The notes under the pieces: model-generated
The model's database searches: none
Told to the model about the DNA's origin: nothing
The model's input: the letters and a program-made list of their open reading frames with translations, nothing else
Part shown: piece after piece, positions 17,085-25,465 of the stretch
How the letters are laid out: every line of letters begins with the position of its first letter
Position numbering within the stretch: the first letter of the stretch is position 1
Translations under genes and position numbers: made by a program
DNA from: Nocardioides alpinus
GTDB lineage: Bacteria > Actinomycetota > Actinomycetes > Propionibacteriales > Nocardioidaceae
Assembly (NCBI RefSeq): GCF_900112035.1
Contig: NZ_FOKC01000011.1
Span: 84,543-148,542 of the forward strand
Direction: 5' to 3'
DNA: 64,000 bases

Positions 17085-17758
17085 TGCGCCTGTCGGAGGC
17101 CACGTCGCGCGACACCGCCGGCGCACCGCTGGTCCTGGTGCCGGTCGGCTCGCTCGAGCAGCACGGACCGCACCTGCCCCTCGACACCGACACCGTGATC
17201 GCCACCGCCGTCGCCACCGCGGTCGCCGCGAAGGTCGGCGGGTGGGTCGCGCCGCCCCTGGCGTACGGCTCCAGCGGCGAGCACCAGTCCTTCGCCGGCA
17301 CCAGCTCGATCGGCACGGACGTCCTGCGCAGCACCGTGGTCGAGCTCGTCCGGTCGATGCGCACCTGGTCGGACCGGGTCGTGCTCGTCAACGGGCACGG
17401 CGGCAACGTCACGGCACTCACGTCCGCCGTCGACCAGCTGGTGGACGAGGGACATGCCGTGACGTGGGTCCCGTGCGCCACCGAGCTGGTCGACCTGCAC
17501 GCCGGTCGCACCGAGACCTCGCTCATGCTGCACCTCGCCCCCTGGTCCGTACGCCGCCACCTGGCCGAGGTCGGCGACACCCGACCGCTGGCCGAGATCC
17601 TGCCCCTCATGCGTGCGGGCGGCGTCTGCGCCGTGTCCCCCAACGGGGTGCTCGGAGATCCGACCGGAGCCACTGCCACCGAGGGCGAGGAGGTGCTCCG
17701 GGCGATGGTCGACGACGTCCTGCGCCGCCTCGTCACCACCGGGGTCGGGGCGCGATGA
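17084..17758 (+). CDS. mftE: Mycofactocin creatininase-family peptidase
   Basis: A 224-residue metallo-hydrolase of the creatininase family that releases the modified Val-Tyr dipeptide from MftA. SLEQHGPHLPLDTDT and NGHGGN are the metal-binding motifs of the family, and FAGTSSIG with EGEEVLRAM complete the usual blocks. ATG 17084 shares one base with the mftD stop (TGATG). The length is close to the family norm of about 230-250 residues. Confidence 0.95.
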   Translation: MRLSEATSRDTAGAPLVLVPVGSLEQHGPHLPLDTDTVIATAVATAVAAKVGGWVAPPLAYGSSGEHQSFAGTSSIGTDVLRSTVVELVRSMRTWSDRVVLVNGHGGNVTALTSAVDQLVDEGHAVTWVPCATELVDLHAGRTETSLMLHLAPWSVRRHLAEVGDTRPLAEILPLMRAGGVCAVSPNGVLGDPTGATATEGEEVLRAMVDDVLRRLVTTGVGAR

Positions 17759-18525
17759 CGCCGACCAGGGTCGCGCTCGTCACCGGCGCTGCCCGGGGCA
17801 TCGGCGCCGCCACCGTGGACCGTCTCGTCGCCGACGGGTGCCACGTGGTCGCCCTCGACTCCTGCGGCGGCGGCGGCCTCGCGACGCGCGCCGACCTCGA
17901 CGGCGTCGGAGCGCGGCACGGCGACCGGGTGCTGCCGGTCGTCGCCGACGTACGCGACCGTGCGGCCCTGGACGGGGCGGTCGCCCTGGCCGTCGACCGG
18001 TGGGGACGGCTCGACGCGGCGGTCGCCGCCGCAGCTGTCATCCGGGGCGGCACCCCGCTGTGGCAGACCCCCGAGGCCGACCTCGACGAGCTCTGGGACG
18101 TGGACGTCAGGGGCGTGTGGCACACCGCCGCCGCCACCGTGCCCGCCATGCTCGCCGGCCCCGACCCGTCGGGGTGCCGCTTCGTCGCGGTCGCGTCCGC
18201 CGCAGGCACGCGCGGCCTCTTCCACCTCGCCGCCTACACCGCCGCCAAGCACGCCGTGGTGGGAATGGTGAAGGGCCTGGCCGCCGACCTCGTGGGCACG
18301 GGCGTGACCGCGAATGCCGTCTCCCCCGGCTCCACCGACACCGCCATGCTCGCGGCCACCGCGGCGCTCTACGACGTCCCCGCCGACGAACTCGCCGGGC
18401 ACCAGCTGCTCCAGCGGCTGCTCGACCCCGGCGAGGTGGCGGCTGCCATCGCGTTCTGCGCCTCGCCCGCCGGTGGCGTCGTCAACGGCACGGTGCTGCA
18501 CGCCGACGGCGGGTTCACCGGGTGA
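17755..18525 (+). CDS. Mycofactocin-coupled SDR-family oxidoreductase
   Basis: A 256-residue short-chain dehydrogenase. TGAARGIG (residues about 10-17) binds NAD(P) and YTAAK holds the catalytic Tyr and Lys. SDRs inside mft loci typically keep NAD bound tightly and pass electrons to mycofactocin instead of exchanging NADH. It sits between mftE and mftF and overlaps both by 4 nt. The substrate is not shown; an alcohol or carveol-like compound is typical of the group. An insertion around residues 30-50 (CGGGGLATRADLDGVG) resembles the mycofactocin-linked subclass. Confidence 0.9.
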   Translation: MTPTRVALVTGAARGIGAATVDRLVADGCHVVALDSCGGGGLATRADLDGVGARHGDRVLPVVADVRDRAALDGAVALAVDRWGRLDAAVAAAAVIRGGTPLWQTPEADLDELWDVDVRGVWHTAAATVPAMLAGPDPSGCRFVAVASAAGTRGLFHLAAYTAAKHAVVGMVKGLAADLVGTGVTANAVSPGSTDTAMLAATAALYDVPADELAGHQLLQRLLDPGEVAAAIAFCASPAGGVVNGTVLHADGGFTG

Positions 18526-20024
18526 GCCTGCCGCGCGGCTTCAGCGTGACCCTCGACCCGTCAGCGCTGCGGGCGGACGGCGGGCGGCTGCTGGTCGGTG
18601 GCTCGCCCCTGACCGCCCTGCGGCTCTCCCCTGCGGCAGCGGCCCGTCTCGACCAGCGCCGGCTCGTGGTCACCGACGAGGCGTCGTCCCGGTTGGCCGA
18701 CCGGCTCCTGTCGACCAACCTCGCTCGGCCCGATCTCCGCGACGCCACTGCCCCGGCGCAGAACCAGCTCACCGTGGTCGTCCCGGTGCGGGACCGTGCC
18801 GACCAGCTCGACCGCTGCCTCGCGGCACTGCACCCCCTGGCCGTCATCGTGGTCGACGACGCCTCCCTCGATCCGGCGGCGGTGGCCGACGTCGCGCGAC
18901 GTCACGGCGCCATCCTCGTGCCACTCGTCGTCAACGTGGGGCCGGCCGGTGCCCGCAACGCGGGCCTGGCGCGGGTCACGACACCGGTCGTGGCGTTCGT
19001 CGACTCGGACGTCCAGGTCGACGGCGGCGACCTCCTGCGACTCGCGCGGCACCTCGACGACCCCGCTGTCGCGCTCGTCGGACCGCGGGTCGTCGGCCAC
19101 TCGGCCGCCGACCGACCACGCTGGTTCGAGCGCTACGACGTCATCGCCTCCTCGCTCTCGCTCGGCTCCACGCCCGCCACGGTGCGTCCCGGCGCGAGCG
19201 TCGCCTGGTTGCCCAGCGCCTGCCTCGTGGGACGTACGGCCCTGCTCGGACCGGGCTTCGACGCCGCGATGCGGGTCGGCGAGGACGTCGACCTCGTGTG
19301 GCGGCTCGGCGCTTCGGGCCACCGGGTCCGCTACGACCCCGACGTCGCGGCCCGCCACGACGTGCGTACGACGGTGCGTGGCTGGCTCGGCCGCAAGCTG
19401 TTCTACGGCACCGGCGGCGCGGACCTCGCCGAGCGCCACGGCTCCCACGTGGCGCCTGCAGTCCTGAGCCCGACGATGGCGGTCGCCGGCGCGGCCCTGC
19501 TGCTGCGACGTCGCTGGTCGCTGCCGGTCGTCTCGGCGGCGTACGCCGTGGCGACCTGGTCGGTCGCGCGCGGACTGCCGTCGACGGTCGAGCGCCGCAC
19601 CCGGGTGAGGATCGCGGCCCGGCTCGCCGGTCGCGGGGTCGGGTGGGCCGCCCGTCAGGAGTCCGCCCTGCTGCTGCGGCACTGGTGGCCGGTGGCGGCC
19701 GTCGGCCTGCCCTCGGCACACGTGCGGCGGGCCCTCGCGACGGCCCTCGTCATCGACACCTGCGTCGCGGTCCGCGAGGCCGCGGGGGCCGACGAGCCGT
19801 CCGTGTCCCTGCCCGTCCTGTTCGCCGGCCGGCGCCTCGACGACCTCGCCTACGGCACCGGCCTCTGGTGGGGCGCGCTGCGTCGACGCTCCACCACCGC
19901 CCTGGCACCGAGACGGGCAACAGCGCCTCAGAGGCCGAGCTCGCGCGCAGCGGCCTCCCGCATCTCCACCTTGCGGATCTTGCCGGTGACGGTCATCGGG
20001 AACTCCTCGACGATCATCACGTAG
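18522..20024 (+). CDS. mftF: Mycofactocin glycosyltransferase, with extended C-terminus
   Basis: A GT2-family enzyme that adds glucose units to the mycofactocin precursor. VVVPVRDRADQLDRCL begins the GT-A fold, DSDVQ is the metal-binding DxD-type motif, and GEDVDLVWRL is the acceptor region. The C-terminal half holds hydrophobic helices and ends with LDDLAYGTGLWWGALRRRS, where MftF proteins usually stop. No stop follows, so the frame runs on for about 35 codons (500 residues in all) and overlaps the 3' end of the convergent ligase by 97 nt. GTG 18522 overlaps the SDR stop. Confidence 0.92.
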   Translation: MSLPRGFSVTLDPSALRADGGRLLVGGSPLTALRLSPAAAARLDQRRLVVTDEASSRLADRLLSTNLARPDLRDATAPAQNQLTVVVPVRDRADQLDRCLAALHPLAVIVVDDASLDPAAVADVARRHGAILVPLVVNVGPAGARNAGLARVTTPVVAFVDSDVQVDGGDLLRLARHLDDPAVALVGPRVVGHSAADRPRWFERYDVIASSLSLGSTPATVRPGASVAWLPSACLVGRTALLGPGFDAAMRVGEDVDLVWRLGASGHRVRYDPDVAARHDVRTTVRGWLGRKLFYGTGGADLAERHGSHVAPAVLSPTMAVAGAALLLRRRWSLPVVSAAYAVATWSVARGLPSTVERRTRVRIAARLAGRGVGWAARQESALLLRHWWPVAAVGLPSAHVRRALATALVIDTCVAVREAAGADEPSVSLPVLFAGRRLDDLAYGTGLWWGALRRRSTTALAPRRATAPQRPSSRAAASRISTLRILPVTVIGNSSTIIT

Positions 20025-21550
20025 CGCGGCACCTTGTAGTGCGAGAGCCTGCCGTCGCAGTAGGCCCGCACGGCCGCGGCGTCGAGCGGGGCAGCGCCGG
20101 CCCGCATCCTGATCCAGGCACACAGCTCCTCGCCGTACTTCTCGTCCGGCACCCCGATGACCTGGACGTCCTTGATGTCGGGGTGGGCGTAGAGGAACTC
20201 CTCGACCTCGCGCGGGTAGACGTTCTCGCCCCCGCGGATCACCATGTCCTTGATCCGGCCGACCACGTTGCAGTAGCCGTCCTCGCGCATCTCCGCCAGG
20301 TCACCGGTGTGCATCCACCCGTCGGCGTCGATCGCCTCCGCGGTCTTCTCCGGGTCGTTCCAGTAGCCCACCATGACCGAGTAGCCGCGGGTGCAGAGCT
20401 CACCCGTCTGGCCACGCAGGACGGTCTCGCCCGTGACCGGGTCGACGATCTTGACCTCGAGCTGGGGATGCACGCGGCCGATCGAGGCCGTACGCCGGTC
20501 CAGGTCGTCGTCGGCCCGGGTCTGCGTCGACACCGGACTGGTCTCGGTCATCCCGTAGGCGATGGAGACCTCGGACATGTGCATGTCGTTGATGCAGCGC
20601 TTCATCACCTCGACCGGGCAGATGGACCCGGCCATGATCCCGGTGCGGAGGGTCGAGAGGTCGTGCTCGGCGAAGGTCGGGTGGTTCTGCATCGCGATGA
20701 ACATCGTCGGCACGCCGTAGACGCCTGTGCACCGCTCGGCCTCGATCGTGCGCAGGGTGGTCTCGGGGTCGAACCCCGGCGCCGGGATCACCATCGTGGT
20801 GCCGTGGCTGGAGCAGCCGAGGTTGCCCATCACCATGCCGAAGCAGTGGTAGAAGGGCACCGGGATGCACAGCCGGTCCTCGTGCGTCAGGTTGATGAGC
20901 TCGGTCGTGAAGAACCCGTTGTTGAGGATGTTGCGGTGGCTCAGCGTCGCGCCCTTGGGACGCCCGGTCGTGCCGGAGGTGTACTGGATGTTGATCGGGT
21001 CGCCCGGCACGAGGGTGGCCAGGACCTCGGCGACGGCGCCCTCGGGGAGCGAGCTCCCCTCCTCGACCAGCGCGGCCCAGTCGTCGGTGTCGAGGAAGAC
21101 CACGCGCTCGAGGTCCGGGCACTCGGCGCGGGTCTCCTCCACCATCGCGCGGTAGTCGCTGGTCTTGAAGCGCGAGGCCGCGATGAGCATCCGCATGCCC
21201 GACTGGTTCACCGCGTAGGCGAACTCGTGGGTGCGGTAGGCCGGGTTGACGTTGACCAGCACCACGCCCAGCTTGGCGGTGGCGTACTGCGCGATGGTCC
21301 ACTCGGCGCAGTTGGGCGCCCAGACACCGAGCCGGTCGCCGGTCGTCAGCCCGGCGGCGAGCAGCCCACGGGCGAGGGCGTCGACGTCGTGGTCGAGCTC
21401 CGTCCAGGTCCAGCGACGCCCGCTGGCGACCTCGACCAGCGCCTCGCCCTGCGGGTGCGCGGCGACGGTCCGCTCGAAGTTGGCCCCGATGGTCTCCTCC
21501 AGCAGCTCGCCCTCGTCGAGGCCGCTGGCGTACGCAGGTTGCGTGGTCAT
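19928..21550 (-). CDS. AMP-binding acyl-CoA synthetase (FadD-like)
   Basis: A 540-residue adenylate-forming ligase that activates a carboxylic acid as its CoA thioester. YTSGTTGRPKG (residues about 189-199) is the P-loop, YGMTETSP the A5 motif, DGWMHTGDLA the A7 motif, and VTGKIRKVEM carries the catalytic C-terminal lysine. It resembles medium- and short-chain or substituted-acid ligases. It faces mftF and is preceded by palindrome M2 34 nt from its ATG. A plausible role is converting the acid from alcohol and aldehyde oxidation into acyl-CoA, inferred from its proximity to the alcohol dehydrogenase. Confidence 0.92.
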   Translation of the reverse strand: MTTQPAYASGLDEGELLEETIGANFERTVAAHPQGEALVEVASGRRWTWTELDHDVDALARGLLAAGLTTGDRLGVWAPNCAEWTIAQYATAKLGVVLVNVNPAYRTHEFAYAVNQSGMRMLIAASRFKTSDYRAMVEETRAECPDLERVVFLDTDDWAALVEEGSSLPEGAVAEVLATLVPGDPINIQYTSGTTGRPKGATLSHRNILNNGFFTTELINLTHEDRLCIPVPFYHCFGMVMGNLGCSSHGTTMVIPAPGFDPETTLRTIEAERCTGVYGVPTMFIAMQNHPTFAEHDLSTLRTGIMAGSICPVEVMKRCINDMHMSEVSIAYGMTETSPVSTQTRADDDLDRRTASIGRVHPQLEVKIVDPVTGETVLRGQTGELCTRGYSVMVGYWNDPEKTAEAIDADGWMHTGDLAEMREDGYCNVVGRIKDMVIRGGENVYPREVEEFLYAHPDIKDVQVIGVPDEKYGEELCAWIRMRAGAAPLDAAAVRAYCDGRLSHYKVPRYVMIVEEFPMTVTGKIRKVEMREAAARELGL

Positions 21551-21583
21551 GGCTCCAGCCTTTCCCGGGCGCGCCGAGGTGGG

Positions 21584-21600
21584 TGTTCAGTCTCTGGACA
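21584..21600. promoter_or_regulatory. Palindrome M2 upstream of the acyl-CoA ligase
   Basis: TGTTCAGTCTCTGGACA; on the minus strand it reads TGTCCAGAGACTGAACA and differs from M1 at one base. It lies 34 nt from the ligase ATG and 15 nt past the stop of the regulator gene, so it can only serve the ligase. Confidence 0.7.
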
Positions 21601-21614
21601 GCGACCCGTCACGC

Positions 21615-23267
21615 TCAGAAGCCCTCGATCCGGAGCTGGCGGATCCGGGCGTAGAGCGTCGTGCGGGAGAGGCCGAGCTCGCGCGCGGCCTGCACCTTGT
21701 TGCCGTCGGCGGCACGGAGGGCCACCACGATGGCATCGCGCTCGGCACGGTCGAGTGCGGACAGGTGGCGGACCGGCGTCGTCAGGCGGTAGCCCTCCGG
21801 CAGGTCGGAGACCGCGATCCCACCGCTTGAGCGGCACGCCGCAGCGTGCGCGATGACCGCCTTGAGCTCGCGCAGGTTGCCCGGCCAGCTGTGCGCCGCC
21901 AGGGCGTGGAGGGCGCCCGGGGTCAGGTGGACCGACTCGCTCGCGGCGACGTCACGCAGCATCGACGCGGCGAGGTCGCGCACCTCGTCGCGGCGCGCTC
22001 CCAGCGGGGTGAGCTCCTCGCGGACCGTCGCGGCTCCCGCCAGGACGGCGGCGCGACCCGTCAGCGACTCGACCGGGCCGCTCGTGAGGATCAGCTGGGG
22101 GCGCGACCGCTGGTCGACGGCCTCGATCACCAGGTCGAGCAGCTCGTCGCTGAGGAGGTCGATCCCGTCGACGACGACCGACCCCTCGCTGCGCCTCATG
22201 GCTCCGGCGAACTCCTTGGCCCAGGCGGCCTCGCCCTCGAGCAGGGCGGTCGCGGCGCGCATCACCTTCGTCGGGAGCACGGCCAGGTGGCGGGCCCGCG
22301 TCGACCGACCGGTGCCCGGCGGACCGGACACGAGGGTGGGAGCAGGAGCCCGCATGACCACCGTGGTCGAGATGGTCACCGGGGTGAGGTGCGGGCCGCT
22401 GGCCCGCTCGACCACGCGCAGCAGGACACCGCGACGCGCCCCCGACACCCGGGTGACCGTGACGTCGGCAGCGCGACCGGAGTCGAGGGTCAGCCGCAGG
22501 GCGCTCTCCCCCTTGCCCGGGGGGTCCTCGGCCAGCACGCGCAGCAGCGCGATGTCGGAGGGGCTGAGCAGGTCGGACGCGGCCTGGTTGCACATCACGA
22601 TGTCCTCGCCGATGGCCAGCACGGCGTCGCGACAGTGACCCGACGCGGCCTGGAACGCCGCCAGCAGGCTCTTCTCCGACAGCCGGCTGCCGCCGAGCAG
22701 GCGCTCCTCGATGTCGTGCACGGCCCGGGCGATGAGGGGCGGGAGCAGCGGGCTCGCCCGGTCGACCACGGCCGAGATGTCCAGGACTCCCTCGATGCGC
22801 CGGGTGAGCGGGTGGCGGATGGGGTGCCCGTAGCAGCTGAAGCGGCGCAGCACCTCGGCGAAGTGCTCGGGACCGTTGATGAGGACGGGGTGCCTGGTCT
22901 CGAAGACCGTGCCGAGGGCGTTGGTGCCCACCGCGTCCTCGAGCAGGCTCGCGCCCTCGCGGAGGTTGAGCAGGTCGAAACCGTCGCGGGTCTGCGGGTC
23001 GTCGAACCAGCGCCGGACGACGCGGCACTCGCGGTCGCCCAGGATCGTCGAGTAGCCGGTGCCGACCAGGCTCTCCTCGAGCTGGTCGAGGACGGGCCCC
23101 GCCCCGACGAGCAGCGAGCTGTTGGGATCGATGTCGCGTGGGTCGAGTCGGCTGAACGGTCCGTCGTGCTCGACACCGGCCAGGCTGGCCCGGCGCCAGG
23201 ACGCGGCGATGTCGGCGCGCCCGCCCGGCGGGTCGTCGTGCGTCGTGGCTGCGTGGGGCACCTGCAC
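21615..23267 (-). CDS. Enhancer-binding-protein-like regulator (GAF, degenerate AAA+, Fis HTH)
   Basis: A 550-residue activator-type regulator. The N-terminal 200 residues resemble the AcoR-type GAF sensor (DAVGTNALGTVFETRHPVLI, then GHPIRHPLTRRIEGVLDIS). The middle is AAA+-like but the P-loop reads SGPPGTGRST: arginine stands where the catalytic lysine is normally found, and no GAFTGA loop for sigma-54 contact is visible. The C-terminus has a Fis helix-turn-helix (NKVQAARELGLSRTTLYARI). Actinobacteria generally lack sigma-54, so it probably acts with ordinary sigma factors. It lies between the ligase and the alcohol dehydrogenase, each with an M-type palindrome, and is a good candidate to bind them. 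Confidence 0.85.
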   Translation of the reverse strand: MQVPHAATTHDDPPGGRADIAASWRRASLAGVEHDGPFSRLDPRDIDPNSSLLVGAGPVLDQLEESLVGTGYSTILGDRECRVVRRWFDDPQTRDGFDLLNLREGASLLEDAVGTNALGTVFETRHPVLINGPEHFAEVLRRFSCYGHPIRHPLTRRIEGVLDISAVVDRASPLLPPLIARAVHDIEERLLGGSRLSEKSLLAAFQAASGHCRDAVLAIGEDIVMCNQAASDLLSPSDIALLRVLAEDPPGKGESALRLTLDSGRAADVTVTRVSGARRGVLLRVVERASGPHLTPVTISTTVVMRAPAPTLVSGPPGTGRSTRARHLAVLPTKVMRAATALLEGEAAWAKEFAGAMRRSEGSVVVDGIDLLSDELLDLVIEAVDQRSRPQLILTSGPVESLTGRAAVLAGAATVREELTPLGARRDEVRDLAASMLRDVAASESVHLTPGALHALAAHSWPGNLRELKAVIAHAAACRSSGGIAVSDLPEGYRLTTPVRHLSALDRAERDAIVVALRAADGNKVQAARELGLSRTTLYARIRQLRIEGF

Positions 23268-23327
23268 ACGTCCTCTCCCAGGGTGTGCTCCTCGTCACAC
23301 ATCATGCACCCGCTGTCCACGGGCGCC

Positions 23328-23344
23328 TGTCCAGTTCTTGAACA
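23328..23344. promoter_or_regulatory. Palindrome M3 between the regulator and the alcohol dehydrogenase
   Basis: TGTCCAGTTCTTGAACA, 14 of 17 bases as in M1. It lies 56 nt before the dehydrogenase ATG and 61 nt from the divergent regulator start, so it could serve both. A separate inverted repeat, GTGAC-N4-GTCAC (23355-23368), follows it. Confidence 0.65.
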
Positions 23345-23399
23345 GCCTCGAGGTGTGACGGGTGTCACGGTGGGGGTCCGCGAGCGCAGAGGAGACCCC

Positions 23400-24515
23400 A
23401 TGAAGACCCAGGCAGCAGTCGTCGTCGAGGCCGGCAAGCCGATCGAGATCGAGGAGCTCACCCTCGACAAGCCGCGCGAGGGCGAGGTGCTGATCCAGTA
23501 CACGCACGCCGGCCTGTGCCACTCCGACGTGCACGTGGCGCACGGCGACCTCGAGGCCCGGCTGCCGATGGTCCTGGGCCACGAGGGAGCGGGGATCATC
23601 CAGGAGGTCGGTCCCGGTGTCAGCCGCGTCAAGGTCGGCGACCACGTCGTCTGCTCGTTCATCCCCAACTGCGGCACCTGTCGCTACTGCGCCAACGGCC
23701 AGCAGTCGATCTGCGACATGGGCGCCACCATCCTCGAGGGCTACCTGCCCGGCGAGCGGTTCCCGATCACCGGCCCGCGCGGCGACTACGGCGCGATGTG
23801 CATGCTCGGCACCTTCAGCCAGTACGGCGTGATCCACCAGAACTCGTGCGTGAAGGTCGACGACGACCTGCCCCTCGAGAAGGCGGTCCTCGTGGGCTGC
23901 GGCGTGCCGACCGGCTGGGGCGCTGCGGTCAACACCGCCGCGGTGAAGGCGGGCCAGACCGTCCTGGTCGTCGGCATCGGCGGCATCGGCATCAACGCCG
24001 TCCAGGGCGCGCGTCTCGCCGGGGCGAAGAACATCATCGCGATCGACCCGCTGGAGAACAAGCGCGAGAAGGCGATGGAGCTCGGCGCCACCCACAGCTT
24101 CGCCAGCACCGACGAGGCCATGGAGGCGATCACCGACATGACCCGCGGGCAGATGGCCGACTCGGCCATCCTGACGCCCGGGCTGATGACGTCCGAGATC
24201 GTGGCCGGCGGCTTCCACGCCGTGGGCAAGGGCGGCGTCGTCGTGCTGACCGGCCTCAACAAGCTGATGGAGCAGAACATCGAGCTCCCCGGCTCGATCA
24301 TGACCCTGTTCCGCAAGACCCTGAAGGGCAGCCTCTTCGGCGACTGCAACCCCACCACGGACATCCCGCGTCTCCTCGGGCTCTACCAGAGCGGTGACCT
24401 CAAGCTGGACGAGATCATCACGCGCACCTACACGCTCGACCAGGTCAACGAGGGGTACGACGACCTGCTGGCCGGCAAGAACGTCCGCGGCGTCGTCGTC
24501 CACAGCCACAACTGA
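23400..24515 (+). CDS. NDMA-type (mycofactocin-dependent) zinc alcohol dehydrogenase
   Basis: A 371-residue MDR-family dehydrogenase. CHSDVH, GHEGAG and CGTCRYCANGQQSIC provide the catalytic and structural zinc ligands, and VVGIGGIGINAVQGA is the NAD-binding loop. Its sequence is of the NDMA-dependent alcohol/methanol dehydrogenase group, whose NAD is not exchanged and whose electrons go to mycofactocin. Residues such as GDYGAMCMLGTFSQY agree. ATG 23400 follows GAGGAGA. It is followed after 2 nt by a MoxR ATPase and a VWA protein. Substrates are primary alcohols or diols by family; the exact one is unknown. Confidence 0.92.
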   Translation: MKTQAAVVVEAGKPIEIEELTLDKPREGEVLIQYTHAGLCHSDVHVAHGDLEARLPMVLGHEGAGIIQEVGPGVSRVKVGDHVVCSFIPNCGTCRYCANGQQSICDMGATILEGYLPGERFPITGPRGDYGAMCMLGTFSQYGVIHQNSCVKVDDDLPLEKAVLVGCGVPTGWGAAVNTAAVKAGQTVLVVGIGGIGINAVQGARLAGAKNIIAIDPLENKREKAMELGATHSFASTDEAMEAITDMTRGQMADSAILTPGLMTSEIVAGGFHAVGKGGVVVLTGLNKLMEQNIELPGSIMTLFRKTLKGSLFGDCNPTTDIPRLLGLYQSGDLKLDEIITRTYTLDQVNEGYDDLLAGKNVRGVVVHSHN

Positions 24516-24517
24516 GG

Positions 24518-25465
24518 GTGCCGGAGACCGTGACACAGACGTCCTCCGTGGGTGCGGCCGCTGCCGCCGTGCCCACGGAGGTCATCGAGCGCGCCGCCGA
24601 GGCCGAGCTGCTCGAGGCGGCGCTCCTCAGCGGCGCCCACGTGCTGCTGGAGGGCCCCCCGGGCACCGGGAAGTCGACCCTGCTGCGCCGCGTCGCCACC
24701 GGGCGACGGATCCCGTTCGTGATGGTCGAGGGCAATGCGGAGCTGACCCCGTCGCGCCTCATCGGCCACTTCGACCCCGCCCTCGTGCTGTCCAAGGGCT
24801 ACGTCCCGGAGATCTTCGAGGACGGGCCGCTGCTCGAGGCGCTGCGCAGCGGTGGGCTGCTCTACGTCGAGGAGCTCAACCGGATCCCGGAGGAGACCCT
24901 CAACGTCCTGCTGACCGCGATGTCCGAGCTGGAGATCACCGTCCCGCGCCTCGGCCGGGTCGCCGCCGCGCCGGGCTTCGCGCTGGTCGCGGCGATGAAC
25001 CCCTTCGACGCCGTCGGCACGGCGCGCGTCTCCGGAGCGCTCTACGACCGCACCTGCCGGATCTCGATGGACTACCAGTCCGCGCAGGCCGAGCAGGCGA
25101 TCGTCGGGCTCCGGACGTCCGACCTCGACCCCGCCTGGCGGGCCCGGGTCGTCGAGCTCGTCCGCAGCACCCGGGACCACGACGACATCCGGTTCGGGTC
25201 GTCGGTCCGGGGCGCGATCGACGTGGCCCGGCTCTCGGTCGAGCTGGGTCGCCTGCGGGGCACCACCACGGACGACTGGCACGTCGGGCTCGCCGCCGCC
25301 AAGGCATCGCTCTCGGGTCGGATCCGCCTGCAGGACGGGTGCGATCGGTCCCCGGAGCAGGTCGTCACCGAGCTGTACGTCGCCGTGTTCGGCGCCGAGC
25401 CGTCCGCCGACTCCCCCGACCCGAGCGACCCCGGCAGTGCAGAGGGGTCGCCGGGGGAACCCTGA
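24518..25465 (+). CDS. MoxR-family AAA+ ATPase
   Basis: A 315-residue ATPase of the MoxR/CbbQ group. GPPGTGKST (residues about 46-54) is Walker A, LLYVEELNRIPEETLNVLL holds Walker B with the conserved E-x-N-R, and AAMNPFDAVG is sensor 1. MoxR proteins usually work with a VWA protein to activate or insert metal into a neighbouring enzyme, and a VWA gene follows. The GTG lies 2 nt after the alcohol dehydrogenase stop; GTG 24530 is an alternative start. The context suggests maturation of that dehydrogenase or of an associated oxygenase, which is inference. Confidence 0.9.
   Translation: MPETVTQTSSVGAAAAAVPTEVIERAAEAELLEAALLSGAHVLLEGPPGTGKSTLLRRVATGRRIPFVMVEGNAELTPSRLIGHFDPALVLSKGYVPEIFEDGPLLEALRSGGLLYVEELNRIPEETLNVLLTAMSELEITVPRLGRVAAAPGFALVAAMNPFDAVGTARVSGALYDRTCRISMDYQSAQAEQAIVGLRTSDLDPAWRARVVELVRSTRDHDDIRFGSSVRGAIDVARLSVELGRLRGTTTDDWHVGLAAAKASLSGRIRLQDGCDRSPEQVVTELYVAVFGAEPSADSPDPSDPGSAEGSPGEP

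Noticed and set aside
13067..20024. mftG (GMC oxidoreductase) in the mycofactocin locus
   Set aside because: No GMC motif or FAD-binding open frame of that size exists in this region, so mftG must be elsewhere or absent.
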